DNA from: Mucilaginibacter lacusdianchii
GTDB taxonomy: Bacteria; Bacteroidota; Bacteroidia; Sphingobacteriales; Sphingobacteriaceae
Direction of reading: 5' to 3'
Assembly: GCF_009770985.1 (NCBI RefSeq)
Contig: NZ_WSRW01000001.1
Coordinates: 1,426,001-1,490,000 of the forward strand
Length of the DNA stretch: 64,000 bases
In this document: positions 8,579 to 18,306 of the stretch, piece by piece
Layout of the letters: the number at the start of each line of letters is the position of its first letter
Position numbering within the stretch: position 1 is the first letter of the stretch
Position numbers and translations under genes: made by a program
The notes under the pieces: generated by a model
Told to the model about the DNA's origin: nothing
What the model saw: only the letters and a program-made list of their open reading frames with translations
Databases searched by the model: none

Positions 8579-9787
8579 TTAATCTTCCGCTGTTTCGCCG
8601 GTACCATTGTAGGCACCTTTGCGAACTACGGGCATATCCATCATTTTGTATAGCTCGTCCAGGTGCAATAAGCTGCCATTCACTAAATTACCTAACAATA
8701 CAATGGTTACATCGTTTTTCATATCACGCAAAAATATGTGCCTGAAGCCATGCCACCAACCGGTGTGGTAAACCACTTTTTCGTCTTTATTCTCAAATAT
8801 ACGCCAGCCATAGCCATAGCTAAAGTGACCACGAATAAGCGGCAGCACATGTGAGGTATAAGCCGAGTCTTGCGTGGCAGCTTTAATTAACCGGCCAGCT
8901 TTAAGTGCTTGGTCAAATAAGTACAAATCGCCAACGGTGCTATAAATGCCTTTGTCGCCTACCGGTCCATCCAAAAAGTTTTGAGCTACTGAATAGCGCC
9001 AGCTGTTGCGATCGTGTCCTACCACATCAACCGGAATTTTTTCATATACGGCTTTGGAATATACGTCGGTATGCGCCATACCTGCGGGCTTGAATACATT
9101 CTCTTTCATATACTGGGCATACGGCATGCCTGTCACCTTTTCGATGATAGCGCCCAGTACCATAAAGTTGGAGTTGTTGTATAAAAAGCGAGCGTTGGGT
9201 TTGTTAAATGGCGCAGGCTTGTATTGTGCAATCAGGTCCATTACCTGTGCGTTGGTGATACCCTTTCGCTGGTCGAGGTGCTGTTTGCGGTACAGGTCGT
9301 CTACAAAGTAAACATAGTTCATCATGCCCGAGCGGTGGGTAAGCAGCAGGCGGATGGTAACACCTTCGTATGGAAAGTTCGGGAAAAAGTCGCGTACATC
9401 CTGATCCAGCTTAATTTTGCCGCGCTCCCACAACTGCATAATGGCCGTACCCGTCATGGTTTTGGATACCGATGCCAGTTCAAACCGGGAATTAAGCTGT
9501 AAGCTGTCGCGGGTTAAGTAGTTGGCCCAGCCAAATGAGCCTTCATATAAGATTTTGCCCTTTTTAGCGACCAGCACATTGCCATTGAACGCGCTTTTTT
9601 TATGCAGGTTGTGCATAAAGGCATCAATTTTTTTGTCGGCATCCTTGGGGTCATATTTCAGAATCTTTTGCGGCTCAAATGGTTTGTCTGATATTTCAAC
9701 ACCTTTACTCTTTTTGTTGTGCGAGCAGGAACTTAGCAAACCGGCCACCAGCACACATCCTAAAATACTTTTATACACTTCCCTCAT
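8579..9787 (-). CDS. Serine hydrolase, class C beta-lactamase/DD-peptidase fold lipoprotein
   Basis: 402 residues. A lipoprotein signal (LLSSC, Cys21) is followed by a beta-lactamase-fold domain with the three catalytic motifs: SVSK with nucleophile Ser106 and Lys109, YNN at Tyr203, and HTGWW near residue 340. Such proteins act as D-aminopeptidases, esterases or low-activity DD-peptidases in the periplasm; the exact substrate cannot be told, and calling it a resistance enzyme would be unjustified. Monocistronic, divergent from the TPR gene. Confidence 0.85.
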   Translation of the reverse strand: MREVYKSILGCVLVAGLLSSCSHNKKSKGVEISDKPFEPQKILKYDPKDADKKIDAFMHNLHKKSAFNGNVLVAKKGKILYEGSFGWANYLTRDSLQLNSRFELASVSKTMTGTAIMQLWERGKIKLDQDVRDFFPNFPYEGVTIRLLLTHRSGMMNYVYFVDDLYRKQHLDQRKGITNAQVMDLIAQYKPAPFNKPNARFLYNNSNFMVLGAIIEKVTGMPYAQYMKENVFKPAGMAHTDVYSKAVYEKIPVDVVGHDRNSWRYSVAQNFLDGPVGDKGIYSTVGDLYLFDQALKAGRLIKAATQDSAYTSHVLPLIRGHFSYGYGWRIFENKDEKVVYHTGWWHGFRHIFLRDMKNDVTIVLLGNLVNGSLLHLDELYKMMDMPVVRKGAYNGTGETAED

Positions 9788-9900
9788 AAATTGATACTTG
9801 CACTAAAACGACCGCGAAAATCAGAAATTATGTAACAGTTAAAAAGTAAAGTGCAAATTATTTTTTGTGATGATTGCCAGCAATACTTAACTTGATTGCC

Positions 9901-10944
9901 ATGAAAAACCTAAAACCTTACTTCTTGTTTTTGAGCTGCTTAATTTTTACGTGCGCAGCCTTTGCTCAATCGGTTGATAGTTTAGTTAAACAGGGTATTA
10001 AACTGCATGATGAAGGCAAGTACGCCGATGCTATTGTGAAATATAAAGCAGCTTTACAGATGGACCCCAAGCATGCTACGGCTAACTATGAACTGGCTTA
10101 CTCACTTTATAGCAATAACCAGGCGCAGGAGGCAATGCCTTATCTGCAAAAAATTATCAAATCCGACCATCCTATGCCAGGGGCCTATGAAATGATGGGT
10201 AATATTTATGATGACGGCCAGCAACCCGACAAAGCGATAGAAATGTATTTGGCGGGCATTAAGGTTGATCCCAATTATCAGCGACTGCATTACAACTTGG
10301 GTATTGCTTATCACCGGCAAAAAAAGTTTGCTGCTGCCGAACAAGAAGCAATTGCAGCTATAAAGCTTAATCCGGCGCATGCCAGCAGCCAAAGATTATA
10401 CGGCCTAGCTTGTTACGATCAGCATAAGGATATACAAGCGGTTATGGGGTTCTGTAGTTTTTTAATGATTGAACCAAACACAGAAAGATCAAAACAGGCA
10501 TTCGACTTTGTTCAACAAATCATTAATTCAAAAACTGCTAAAACCGGCGAAAAGAGTATGAATGTTTTTGTAAATACGCAAAAAACCGGTGACGAGCAGA
10601 TGGATGCCGCCGAAATGGCTATATCTATATCAGCTGCTGCCAGTAGTTTAGATATCAATAAGAATAAAACACCGGTTGAGCAGCTTAACGGGCAACTTAA
10701 AAGCATATTTGGTATTGTAGGCGAGCTATCGGGTAAAAAGAAGACAAAAGATTTTTTCTGGACGTATTATGCCGACTACTTTTATAAGCTATCACAAAGT
10801 GAGGTAATGCCGGCTTTTACACACTACATCAGCCTTGCATCTTACAAAGACGAAAGCCTAGCTTGGTTTAAGCAAAATGATAAAGCAGTTGATGAACTGG
10901 ATGCCTGGGTTAAAATCAATCCGCATGTTGTGGCATCTAACTAA
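9901..10944 (+). CDS. Exported TPR-repeat protein
   Basis: 347 residues from the ATG at 9901, chosen because it begins a clean signal peptide ending CAAFAQ; an in-frame start at 9874 would put nine non-signal residues in front. Three to four tetratricopeptide repeats occupy about 25-165 (for example GKYADAIVKYKAALQMDP and PDKAIEMYLAGIKVDP). The C-terminal half has no family I recognise. TPR proteins are scaffolds, so a periplasmic protein-protein interaction role is likely. The next gene follows on the same strand. Confidence 0.75.
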   Translation: MKNLKPYFLFLSCLIFTCAAFAQSVDSLVKQGIKLHDEGKYADAIVKYKAALQMDPKHATANYELAYSLYSNNQAQEAMPYLQKIIKSDHPMPGAYEMMGNIYDDGQQPDKAIEMYLAGIKVDPNYQRLHYNLGIAYHRQKKFAAAEQEAIAAIKLNPAHASSQRLYGLACYDQHKDIQAVMGFCSFLMIEPNTERSKQAFDFVQQIINSKTAKTGEKSMNVFVNTQKTGDEQMDAAEMAISISAAASSLDINKNKTPVEQLNGQLKSIFGIVGELSGKKKTKDFFWTYYADYFYKLSQSEVMPAFTHYISLASYKDESLAWFKQNDKAVDELDAWVKINPHVVASN

Positions 10945-11070
10945 TACCGTGGTAAGCAATAAATTAATTGGAGGTGAGTAACAGTGCATATACCGGTAAA
11001 CAGTATTTTAGCCTTTGTAAGAAATTTAATACTGGTACCCGCAACCAGCACACTTTACAATAATAAACCT

Positions 11071-11883
11071 ATGCGTACAACATTTAAATATATACTTGTA
11101 CTGCTGGCTATAGCCGGCGGAATGCACTTAACATCCCAAGCGCAAACCGCTAAACTGTGGAACAATAAACAATGTGCCGTGGTGCTTACTTATGATGATG
11201 CCATTGATGCCGATCTGGATAATGTTATCCCGGCGTTAGATTCATTAAAGCTAAAAGGCACTTTCTATATCATTGGCTCATCATCCGTAGTAAATAACCG
11301 GCTGGAAGAATGGCGCAAGGCTGCCCACAAAGGGCATGAGCTGGGTAACCATGCTTTGTTTCACCCGTGCGATGGCAGCTTGCCGGGCCGCAGCTTTGTA
11401 TCGCCCGACCATGATTTGAGTAAATATACTGTTGGTAGGGCTGTTGACGAAATACGCATAAACAATGTGTTGCTAAAAGCTATAGACGGTAAAAACCGCC
11501 GCACCTTTGCTTACCCCTGCGGTGATCTGAAAATTGGCGATGAATACTTTTATACCCAGCTGCGCAAAGATTTTGCAGGAGCCCGTGGCGTAGGGGCTGG
11601 TTTGCAAACGGCTGCACAGGTAAATTTGGATAATATTGATTGTTATTACATTCAAGACCAACCGGCTAAGTACATGATTGATTTGGTGAAGAAAGCGATG
11701 CAAAGCCAAACACTGCTGGTGTTTTTGTTTCATGGTGTAGGTGGTGGGCATAGCATTAATGAGGGGCTTGGTGAGCACAGCCAGCTGTTACACTTTCTAA
11801 AGCAAAATGAAAAAAATATTTGGATTGCACCCATGGTAGACGTTGCAGAATATATCGCGAAGGAGCAAAGCAAAGGAAGATAA
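11071..11883 (+). CDS. Exported polysaccharide deacetylase (NodB domain)
   Basis: 270 residues from ATG 11071, which begins a good signal peptide (cleavage near SQAQ). NodB motifs are present: TYDD near residue 40, HELGNHALFHPC for the two metal-binding His, AYPCGD, and LFLFHGVGGGHS near the C-terminus, so a carbohydrate esterase family 4-like N- or O-deacetylase is expected. An alternative GTG start at 10984 is preceded by GGAGGTGA with a 6-nt spacer, rare in this phylum, and would add 29 residues before the signal peptide; I prefer the signal-peptide start. Confidence 0.8.
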   Translation: MRTTFKYILVLLAIAGGMHLTSQAQTAKLWNNKQCAVVLTYDDAIDADLDNVIPALDSLKLKGTFYIIGSSSVVNNRLEEWRKAAHKGHELGNHALFHPCDGSLPGRSFVSPDHDLSKYTVGRAVDEIRINNVLLKAIDGKNRRTFAYPCGDLKIGDEYFYTQLRKDFAGARGVGAGLQTAAQVNLDNIDCYYIQDQPAKYMIDLVKKAMQSQTLLVFLFHGVGGGHSINEGLGEHSQLLHFLKQNEKNIWIAPMVDVAEYIAKEQSKGR

Positions 11884-11907
11884 TATTACTCTACATAAAC
11901 TTAGGCT

Positions 11908-11943
11908 ATACCCTGTCTTTATAAATGACAGGGTATTTTTTTG
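11908..11943 (+). terminator. Terminator after the deacetylase gene
   Basis: Perfect 10-bp stem ATACCCTGTC / GACAGGGTAT, 9-nt loop, then at least seven T residues. The AT-rich stretch from here to 12142 holds nothing else I can identify. Confidence 0.88.
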
Positions 11944-12142
11944 TTACAATATTATCAGTATAGAAGTAATAATGAGGTGATTATTAATAGATATATCATA
12001 ATAGTAACTATATCATTAAATCAATGGTTAAAAAATAGTTTGAAATGAGAAAATATGCATAACAAAGTGTGCTAGCTATCGTAATAGGCTGTATTATTGA
12101 AGTAGATACATCCCCGTTAATAATATATTGATTAAGCTGAAC

Positions 12143-12826
12143 ATGAAATTCCCTTTGTTTAAGTTGCTATGCCTGGTGTTTTTGTTGTCTATATTTAAAT
12201 CATTTGCGCAATCATCGGGCATGCCTGCATACAATCATTTATCGCTGCAATTACAGGTGGGCACTCAAGGGGTAGGCGGCGATTTACGTTATGGATCAGA
12301 CAAACGTTTTTCGGCACGTGCAGGCGTTAGTTTTATACCCGTTAAAGTGAATAACGTTTTTTCCTTTTCAGGTTTTGATGGTAGCACCAATGCCTCGGTT
12401 AAATTTTCGAACGTACACCTGCTGGCCGATTTTGTTCCTTTTAAGCAGGCCCGTGGTTTTAGACTAGTAGGCGGTGCCGCTTACCTGTATCATGCGCAAG
12501 GCGGCATGGAATTTTTACCTACCGGCGATTATAAGTTTGGCAATTATACCGTTACGGCTGATGATTTGGGTAAACTGAATATGGATATCAGCTGGAAAGG
12601 TGTAGCGCCTTATTTGGGCATAGGCTTGTTCAAAAGTTTTCCGAATCGGTTATTTAATATAAATCTGGATTTGGGTACTTATTACCTGTCGCAGCCCAGC
12701 TCGCATATTGTGGGTACCAATCTGTTGTCGGATAATAACCAGTTAGAGCCGCAACTTAATAGCAATATCAAAAGTTATCGCTGGTTGCCTGTGCTGCAAG
12801 TCAACTTCAATTTTAAGCTTCAATAA
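12143..12826 (+). CDS. Predicted outer-membrane beta-barrel protein
   Basis: 227 residues from ATG 12143 (a TTG at 12128 would add five residues). A signal peptide ends near SFAQ. The mature part alternates polar and hydrophobic residues with many Gly and aromatics (GTQGVGGDLRYGSDKRFSARAG), and the chain ends in NFNFKLQ, consistent with an 8-10-stranded outer-membrane barrel. No specific family recognised. It lies 29 bases before the large lipoprotein gene, so the two are likely co-transcribed and may work at the same membrane. Confidence 0.65.
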   Translation: MKFPLFKLLCLVFLLSIFKSFAQSSGMPAYNHLSLQLQVGTQGVGGDLRYGSDKRFSARAGVSFIPVKVNNVFSFSGFDGSTNASVKFSNVHLLADFVPFKQARGFRLVGGAAYLYHAQGGMEFLPTGDYKFGNYTVTADDLGKLNMDISWKGVAPYLGIGLFKSFPNRLFNINLDLGTYYLSQPSSHIVGTNLLSDNNQLEPQLNSNIKSYRWLPVLQVNFNFKLQ

Positions 12827-12855
12827 CTTCCCGTTCCCCTATTAATAACATTGAT

Positions 12856-14514
12856 ATGAAATACTTTTCAAAAAAGGTAATTGCTGCTGTAATGGCTGGT
12901 GCGTTTTTGCTACCGGGCATCAACGCTTGTAAAAAGCCTACCGATAACATAAACCTGATTGTGAACACCAGTTCATTGTCAAAAGCGCCTACGTTGGTAC
13001 GCTTTGTAAATGCGAATGCCAGCAGCAACACCAGCCTGCCAGCCAACATTACAGTAAGTGTTAACGGCACCGGTGCCGGCTTGGTACAGGTAGATGGCGG
13101 CGGCACCAACTTTACAGCAGTTAATGGTTTATTACCATTAAGTTTAATTAAAGCAGCCAACCCAAGTGTCAGCAATCCGGTTACGTTTACGTTGTATGCG
13201 TCGGTAGCGGGCTATGTACCGGTTTCTAAAACCATTACGTTAACCGGTAATACCGTATCCAATGTGGTTATTGCGCTAAATGAGTATGCTAATCCTGCTA
13301 ATGGTACAGCCGCTGTGGTTAAAACCACTACCGGTAACAGCCAAACCGTAACGGTAAGTACAACCACCAACGCTACTACTACCGAAAGCAGCAACATCAG
13401 CATCCCGGCAGGTACGCAATATAAAGATGGTAACGGTGCTATCATTAATTCTACCCAGCTAAAATCCAACGTAGTGTATTTTGGTACAGGTAATGCGCCG
13501 GCTTATAGTGCGTTTCCGGGAGATTTTAATGCTGCCAATGCTATTGGGCCCAACGGTCAAAAACTGGCGGTGGGCAGCTCATTTGTAACCGCCGGATTAC
13601 TGTCTATTACCATGACCGCCGGAAACAGTACCGTAAAAGGCTTTTCTAAACCGGTTACCGTGAGTATGGAGATTAACCGTAATCTCATTAACCCGCAAAC
13701 TCACCAGTTGGTGAAGGCCGGAGATGCCATCCCCATTTGGAGCTTGAACGAGCAAACCGGTCAGTGGACTTATGAAAGCACACAAAACATTACTGCAAAA
13801 GGAAATAATAAACTGGAAGTAAGCTTCCCGATTACACACCTATCGGCCTGGAGTGCTAATTGGAGCGTTACAGCCTGTTCGTCAACTTTGAACGTTGCGC
13901 TGCGTGTGCCAAACACTACTACCACCTTAGAGGGCGATTACATGATTGCCTTAGCAACCACAAATAATCAACCAGTAAGTTCAGTAAACGTAAGTCAGAT
14001 TAAAGACGGACTGATTACGAATTTGACCAGCATTCCGGCAGATGCCGGCGATGTGAAAGTGCTGGTTTACTCGCGCAACAATGGCGCTTTAACCAAAATT
14101 GGCGAAACAACTGCTTTTAATGCCTGCAGTCAAGGTTCGGTTGAGGTGACTGTAAACGCACAGCCGGTGCCCGATTATGTTAAAACCAATATTAAAGTTA
14201 CCGCTAAATGTACCAACAAGCAGGTAGTGGCTTACCCCAGCGCCTGGCTTACTTTAAAAGATGCAACCACCGGCGTTGCCACCAATGTTTACATGGCCGA
14301 TGGTACAGCCACTGCCAACTTAATTGACGGGCACAGCTATAGTATTACCACCACCTATTCAGGCAAAACATACAATTCTGCTGCATTTAAGCTGGATAAA
14401 TCGGCAGGGGTAACTATTCCCGCAGTAAACGGCCTGAGCGGTACGGCTAATTTTAATAATACCACTAATAGCATTGATGTGAATGCCGAATTTGTGCTGA
14501 CGGATTGTAATTGA
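12856..14514 (+). CDS. Large Thr/Asn-rich lipoprotein
   Basis: 552 residues. The lipoprotein signal ends LLPGINAC (Cys25). The mature chain is rich in Thr, Asn, Ser and Val, low in Lys/Glu, and reads as several immunoglobulin-like or carboxypeptidase-regulatory-like beta-sandwich modules (for example VTFTLYASVAGYVPVSKTIT and VTVSMEINRNLINP). No catalytic motif seen. It is probably surface-exposed, but no function can be assigned. The upstream barrel gene is 29 bases away. Confidence 0.7.
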   Translation: MKYFSKKVIAAVMAGAFLLPGINACKKPTDNINLIVNTSSLSKAPTLVRFVNANASSNTSLPANITVSVNGTGAGLVQVDGGGTNFTAVNGLLPLSLIKAANPSVSNPVTFTLYASVAGYVPVSKTITLTGNTVSNVVIALNEYANPANGTAAVVKTTTGNSQTVTVSTTTNATTTESSNISIPAGTQYKDGNGAIINSTQLKSNVVYFGTGNAPAYSAFPGDFNAANAIGPNGQKLAVGSSFVTAGLLSITMTAGNSTVKGFSKPVTVSMEINRNLINPQTHQLVKAGDAIPIWSLNEQTGQWTYESTQNITAKGNNKLEVSFPITHLSAWSANWSVTACSSTLNVALRVPNTTTTLEGDYMIALATTNNQPVSSVNVSQIKDGLITNLTSIPADAGDVKVLVYSRNNGALTKIGETTAFNACSQGSVEVTVNAQPVPDYVKTNIKVTAKCTNKQVVAYPSAWLTLKDATTGVATNVYMADGTATANLIDGHSYSITTTYSGKTYNSAAFKLDKSAGVTIPAVNGLSGTANFNNTTNSIDVNAEFVLTDCN

Positions 14515-14536
14515 TAGGGTTAAATAATTTTTGATG

Positions 14537-14566
14537 GAAAAGCTGGGCCTTGTGGTCCGGCTTTTT
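14537..14566 (+). terminator. Terminator after the Thr/Asn-rich lipoprotein gene
   Basis: AAAAGCtGGgCC pairs with GGtCCgGCTTTT around a 4-nt loop and ends in five T residues. Confidence 0.75.
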
Positions 14567-14620
14567 GCGTAATGATTAGCATTGTCAAATGGCTATATTT
14601 GTAAAACTAAATCTTATAAA

Positions 14621-15343
14621 ATGAAATTGCTTAAGTTCTATGTAGCTAGTGTATTGCTCGTACTTTCTGTTAATTCTAGCTATAGTCAAAGTACAACTGA
14701 TTTTACTACACCACAGGAAGTTATACAGAAAGCCATTGAAGTAATGGGTGGCAAAGAATATTTGGAAAGTATATCAACTCTGTACACCGACTCCAAAACC
14801 ATACTTCAGGGACATGATGTAAATTATGTAATTAAAGAGATGGCTCCCAATAAAGGATCTTTTGAGATTGTATATAACCAGCATATTATGTTCGGTTCCT
14901 ATTTTAATGGGAAAACAGGATACCAAGTAAGTGGCAGTAAAAAGTCAAAAGAGAGTGCGGATGTATACAAGGACAAGAAGTACAAGAAGCACATTTTTAA
15001 TGAACTAGATTATCTGAATCCCGAATTATGGAAGCTTCAGTTAATTGGACAGGAAGCCGTGAACGGTGATGCTTGTTATAAAATTAAAGCTGTACTAGCG
15101 TCAGGTACAACTGAAATTCTCTATTATAGTAAGAAAATGGGCCTTTTGCTAAAAGATGAAAAATTGGTTAGTCAAGAAGAAAGAAGATACAATGCGGCAA
15201 TGTTTTCGGAATTCAAACAGTTCGGTAAGCTGTTTTATCATTCAGTAGAGACATTCATCAATGATGGGGTACCTCAGCAAATGAAGATTGAGAAGTTACT
15301 TGTAAATGAAAACGTAAGTGAAAGTGATTTTGAGATACAATAA
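14621..15343 (+). CDS. Exported hypothetical protein, LolA-like N-terminus
   Basis: 240 residues from ATG 14621; a TTG start at 14582 would put 13 residues before the signal peptide (cleavage near SYSQ). The mature protein begins with EVIQKAIEVMGGKEYLESI, a pattern seen in outer-membrane lipoprotein-sorting-like proteins and in Bacteroidota proteins that use such a fold, followed by beta-rich sequence. I do not recognise a defined family. Codon third positions look more AT-rich than in fumC next door, but I did not quantify this. No operon partner. Confidence 0.6.
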   Translation: MKLLKFYVASVLLVLSVNSSYSQSTTDFTTPQEVIQKAIEVMGGKEYLESISTLYTDSKTILQGHDVNYVIKEMAPNKGSFEIVYNQHIMFGSYFNGKTGYQVSGSKKSKESADVYKDKKYKKHIFNELDYLNPELWKLQLIGQEAVNGDACYKIKAVLASGTTEILYYSKKMGLLLKDEKLVSQEERRYNAAMFSEFKQFGKLFYHSVETFINDGVPQQMKIEKLLVNENVSESDFEIQ

Positions 15344-15447
15344 TATATGTGTTCACCATCAATATTTTTATAGTCTTGTTATTAACATTGTGTTTTTATT
15401 TTACTGTAACTATTTCCTCACATCCAAAAACTCTTCACTCTTACCTC

Positions 15448-15476
15448 TTGATTCTTCATGCGAATAACTAACTTTG
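15448..15476 (+). promoter_or_regulatory. Promoter of fumC
   Basis: TTG at 15448-15450, 18-nt spacer, TAACTTTG at 15469-15476. This matches the Bacteroidota -33/-7 pattern and lies 25 nt before the fumC ATG. Confidence 0.7.
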
Positions 15477-15501
15477 CCGCTGCAAAAAATACATCAAACG
15501 T

Positions 15502-16899
15502 ATGAGTTTCAGAACCGAACATGACACCATGGGCGCGGTACAAGTACCGGCCGATAAATACTGGGGTGCACAAACCGAGCGCTCACGCAACAATTTTAAA
15601 ATTGGTCCGGAAGCATCTATGCCCAAAGAAATTATTGCGGCTTTTGCTTACCTGAAAAAGGCTGCTGCCTATACCAATACCGATTTAGGCGTAATACCTG
15701 CCGAAAAACGCGATCTGATTGCACAGGTGTGCGACGAAATTTTAGCCGGTCAGCTGGATAGCGAGTTTCCGCTGGTGATCTGGCAAACCGGTTCGGGAAC
15801 CCAATCTAACATGAACGTAAACGAGGTGGTGGCCAACCGTGCACACGTACTGCAAGGCAACACCTTGGGCGAAGGCAAAACCTTCATCCACCCGAATGAT
15901 GATGTAAACAAATCACAATCATCAAACGATACTTACCCTACGGCTATGCACATCGCTGCTTACAAAATCCTGATGGATGTAACCATCCCAGGTGTAGAAA
16001 AGCTGCGCGATTCATTAAAACGCAAATCAGAAGCGTTTAAAGATGTGGTAAAAATTGGTCGTACCCACTTAATGGATGCTACGCCTTTAACTTTAGGTCA
16101 GGAATTTTCGGGCTATGTATCACAGCTGGATCATGGTTTACGTGCTTTGCGCAACACTTTGGCTCACTTATCTGAGTTGGCTTTAGGTGGTACTGCAGTT
16201 GGTACCGGTATCAATACCCCTAAAGGTTATGATGTAAAAGTAGCCGAGTACATTGCTCAATTTACAGGCTTGCCATTCATCACTGCCGAAAATAAATTTG
16301 AGGCCCTGGCTGCGCATGATGCCATTGTAGAAAGCCACGGCGCGTTAAAGCAAATTGCTGTGTCGTTAATGAAAATTGCCAACGATATCCGTATGCTGGC
16401 TTCTGGTCCGCGTTCTGGTATCGGCGAAATTCATATTCCGGATAATGAGCCGGGTTCATCAATTATGCCGGGTAAAGTTAACCCAACCCAAAACGAGGCG
16501 GTTACTATGGTGGCTGCTCAGGTAATGGGTAACGATGTCGCTATTTCTATCGGCGGATCAAACGGCCATTACGAGCTGAACGTATTTAAACCGGTAATGG
16601 CAGCCAACTTCCTGCAATCGGCCCGTTTAATTGGTGATGCTTGCGTGTCATTTACCGACCATTGTTCAGATGGAATCGAGCCAAATTATGAGGGTATCAA
16701 AAAGCACCTGGAAAACTCCCTGATGCTGGTAACCGCACTTAACCCACATATTGGTTACGAAAACGCAGCTAAAATTGCAAAAACCGCGTTGAAAGAAGGT
16801 TTATCCTTACGTGAAGCTGCCCTAAAACTGGAACTGCTAACTAACGAGCAATTTGACCAGTGGGTACGCCCTGAAGATATGATCGGAAGTTTAAAATAA
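15502..16899 (+). CDS. fumC: Class II fumarate hydratase
   Basis: 465 residues, the standard length of the iron-independent homotetrameric fumarase. It interconverts fumarate and L-malate in the TCA cycle. The superfamily signature [15 protein letters not shown] is near residue 318, the substrate-binding [16 protein letters not shown] near residue 93 and [16 protein letters not shown] near residue 186 are intact. The class II sequence is distinct from argininosuccinate lyase and aspartase by these motifs. Monocistronic, with its own promoter and a strong terminator. Confidence 0.97.
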   Translation: MSFRTEHDTMGAVQVPADKYWGAQTERSRNNFKIGPEASMPKEIIAAFAYLKKAAAYTNTDLGVIPAEKRDLIAQVCDEILAGQLDSEFPLVIWQTGSGTQSNMNVNEVVANRAHVLQGNTLGEGKTFIHPNDDVNKSQSSNDTYPTAMHIAAYKILMDVTIPGVEKLRDSLKRKSEAFKDVVKIGRTHLMDATPLTLGQEFSGYVSQLDHGLRALRNTLAHLSELALGGTAVGTGINTPKGYDVKVAEYIAQFTGLPFITAENKFEALAAHDAIVESHGALKQIAVSLMKIANDIRMLASGPRSGIGEIHIPDNEPGSSIMPGKVNPTQNEAVTMVAAQVMGNDVAISIGGSNGHYELNVFKPVMAANFLQSARLIGDACVSFTDHCSDGIEPNYEGIKKHLENSLMLVTALNPHIGYENAAKIAKTALKEGLSLREAALKLELLTNEQFDQWVRPEDMIGSLK

Positions 16900-16921
16900 A
16901 AACGGCTGATTCACTAATAAA

Positions 16922-16949
16922 TCCTCCCCCGCAAGGGGAGGACTTTTTT
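16922..16949 (+). terminator. Terminator after fumC
   Basis: TCCTCCCC / GGGGAGGA stem with a short loop followed by CTTTTTT. Confidence 0.88.
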
Positions 16950-16955
16950 GTTTAT

Positions 16956-17486
16956 ATGCAGATGAAACTTTCCGCTCTTAATTATATATCACTCCTGTTT
17001 ATCTTGGTTCTTGGCACCTGGCTCTTGGCTCTATCATCATGTAGTCCCAATTCTAATTTACAGGGCAAAGGGCAGGATTATTTGCAGGGCGAGTGGGAAC
17101 AGCGTCAAGAGGCTGTACACAGCAAGTTGCTTAATTATACCCTGTACCATTATAAGTTCACCTGCGATTCTTTTTATGTTACGCTGCAATCGTTCAGCAA
17201 AGTAAATTATGGTGCAGATACCTGCATGAACAAGGGCCACTGGGTAGAATATGCCAAAGGCCGTTATGAGCAACAGCACGATACGCTGATGGTAAAAGGC
17301 TTTTTTTGTGATTCTAAATTTAAGATTAGAAATGAAGGCGGCTGCTTTCGTGTAGGTGTGTACGAGGAGCTTTTTAAAGTAACTAACCATACCGACACCA
17401 GCGTTCAAATTCGCAACACGGCCGACGTATTGCCTATCAATCTGCATTTAATGAAAAGGATTACCTGTAATCCAAAACCCCTATAA
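16956..17486 (+). CDS. Hypothetical lipoprotein
   Basis: 176 residues. A hydrophobic leader ends LALSSC, a good lipobox with the Cys near residue 29; an in-frame ATG two codons downstream is an equally plausible start. The mature part (LQGEWEQRQ... YTLYHYKFTCDSFYVTL) resembles small lipocalin-like Bacteroidota lipoproteins that begin with a 'GxW' strand, but I cannot name a family. It starts only 7 bases past the fumC hairpin and lies 8 bases before the S1/P1 nuclease gene, so it is probably the first gene of that pair. Confidence 0.65.
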   Translation: MQMKLSALNYISLLFILVLGTWLLALSSCSPNSNLQGKGQDYLQGEWEQRQEAVHSKLLNYTLYHYKFTCDSFYVTLQSFSKVNYGADTCMNKGHWVEYAKGRYEQQHDTLMVKGFFCDSKFKIRNEGGCFRVGVYEELFKVTNHTDTSVQIRNTADVLPINLHLMKRITCNPKPL

Positions 17487-17494
17487 ACTTTTTT

Positions 17495-18292
17495 ATGAAA
17501 GCTAATTTTTTTAAGAAACTATTGTTGGGTGCTGTAATGTTATACGCACCCCTGCAAAGCATGGCCTGGGGCGATAAAGGTCACCGCATTTGCGGCCAGA
17601 TTGCCGACAGTTACTTAACCCCTAAAGCCCGCAAGGCCGTACAAGCTATTTTAGGTAACGAATCGGTTGCCATGACCAGTACCTGGGCCGATTTTATTAA
17701 ATCGGACCCTAACTACAATTACCTGTACAACTGGCATTTTGTTGATTTTGACAAGCCATTTGCAAACCTTTCTGAAATGCAGTCTTTTTTAAAGCAGGAT
17801 ACTTCGGTAGATGCTTATACCAAGCTGCAGATGATGATTGCTGAGCTGAAAAAGCCGAATCTGCCTAAAGATAAAAAGTTGCTTTACCTGCGCATGGTTA
17901 TTCACGTGGTTGAAGATATTCATCAACCCATGCATACTGCCCACACCGATGATAAAGGCGGTAATGATTTAAAAGTGATGTGGTTCAAAGAAGAATCGAA
18001 CATGCACTCGGTTTGGGATAGTAAGCTGATTGAGTTCCAGAACCTGAGCTACACAGAGTACGCAAACTGGATTAATCATACTACTGCCGAACAACGCGCA
18101 TTATGGCAAAAAGAACCCATGAGCCAATGGCTGTTCGAAAGCCAGCAGCTAGCCGAAAAGATATACGCTGGCACCAAAGCCGGAGATACCTTGAATTATA
18201 AGTATAACTTTAAATACGTAGATACCTTGAACCGTCAGCTGTTGAAAGCTGGTGTGCGTTTGGCTGGTGTGTTAAATCAGATTTTTGGATAG
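17495..18292 (+). CDS. Secreted S1/P1-type nuclease
   Basis: 265 residues. The signal peptide should be cut just before Trp25 (QSMA|WGDKGH), and an N-terminal Trp is exactly the zinc ligand used by S1/P1 nucleases. Other trinuclear zinc-site residues are visible: His30, HVVEDIHQPMH, DDKGGND and NMHSVWDS. Expected to degrade single-stranded DNA and RNA, and possibly remove 3'-phosphates, in the periplasm or outside, giving nucleosides and phosphate. It follows a small lipoprotein by 8 bases and is followed by a palindromic repeat element. Confidence 0.9.
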   Translation: MKANFFKKLLLGAVMLYAPLQSMAWGDKGHRICGQIADSYLTPKARKAVQAILGNESVAMTSTWADFIKSDPNYNYLYNWHFVDFDKPFANLSEMQSFLKQDTSVDAYTKLQMMIAELKKPNLPKDKKLLYLRMVIHVVEDIHQPMHTAHTDDKGGNDLKVMWFKEESNMHSVWDSKLIEFQNLSYTEYANWINHTTAEQRALWQKEPMSQWLFESQQLAEKIYAGTKAGDTLNYKYNFKYVDTLNRQLLKAGVRLAGVLNQIFG

Positions 18293-18306
18293 TCTTTTTA
18301 GAATAT

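Noticed and set aside
8579..9787. Possible beta-lactamase resistance gene
   Set aside because: The fold and SxxK/YxN/HTG motifs are shared with esterases and peptidases; nothing in sequence or context supports antibiotic hydrolysis.
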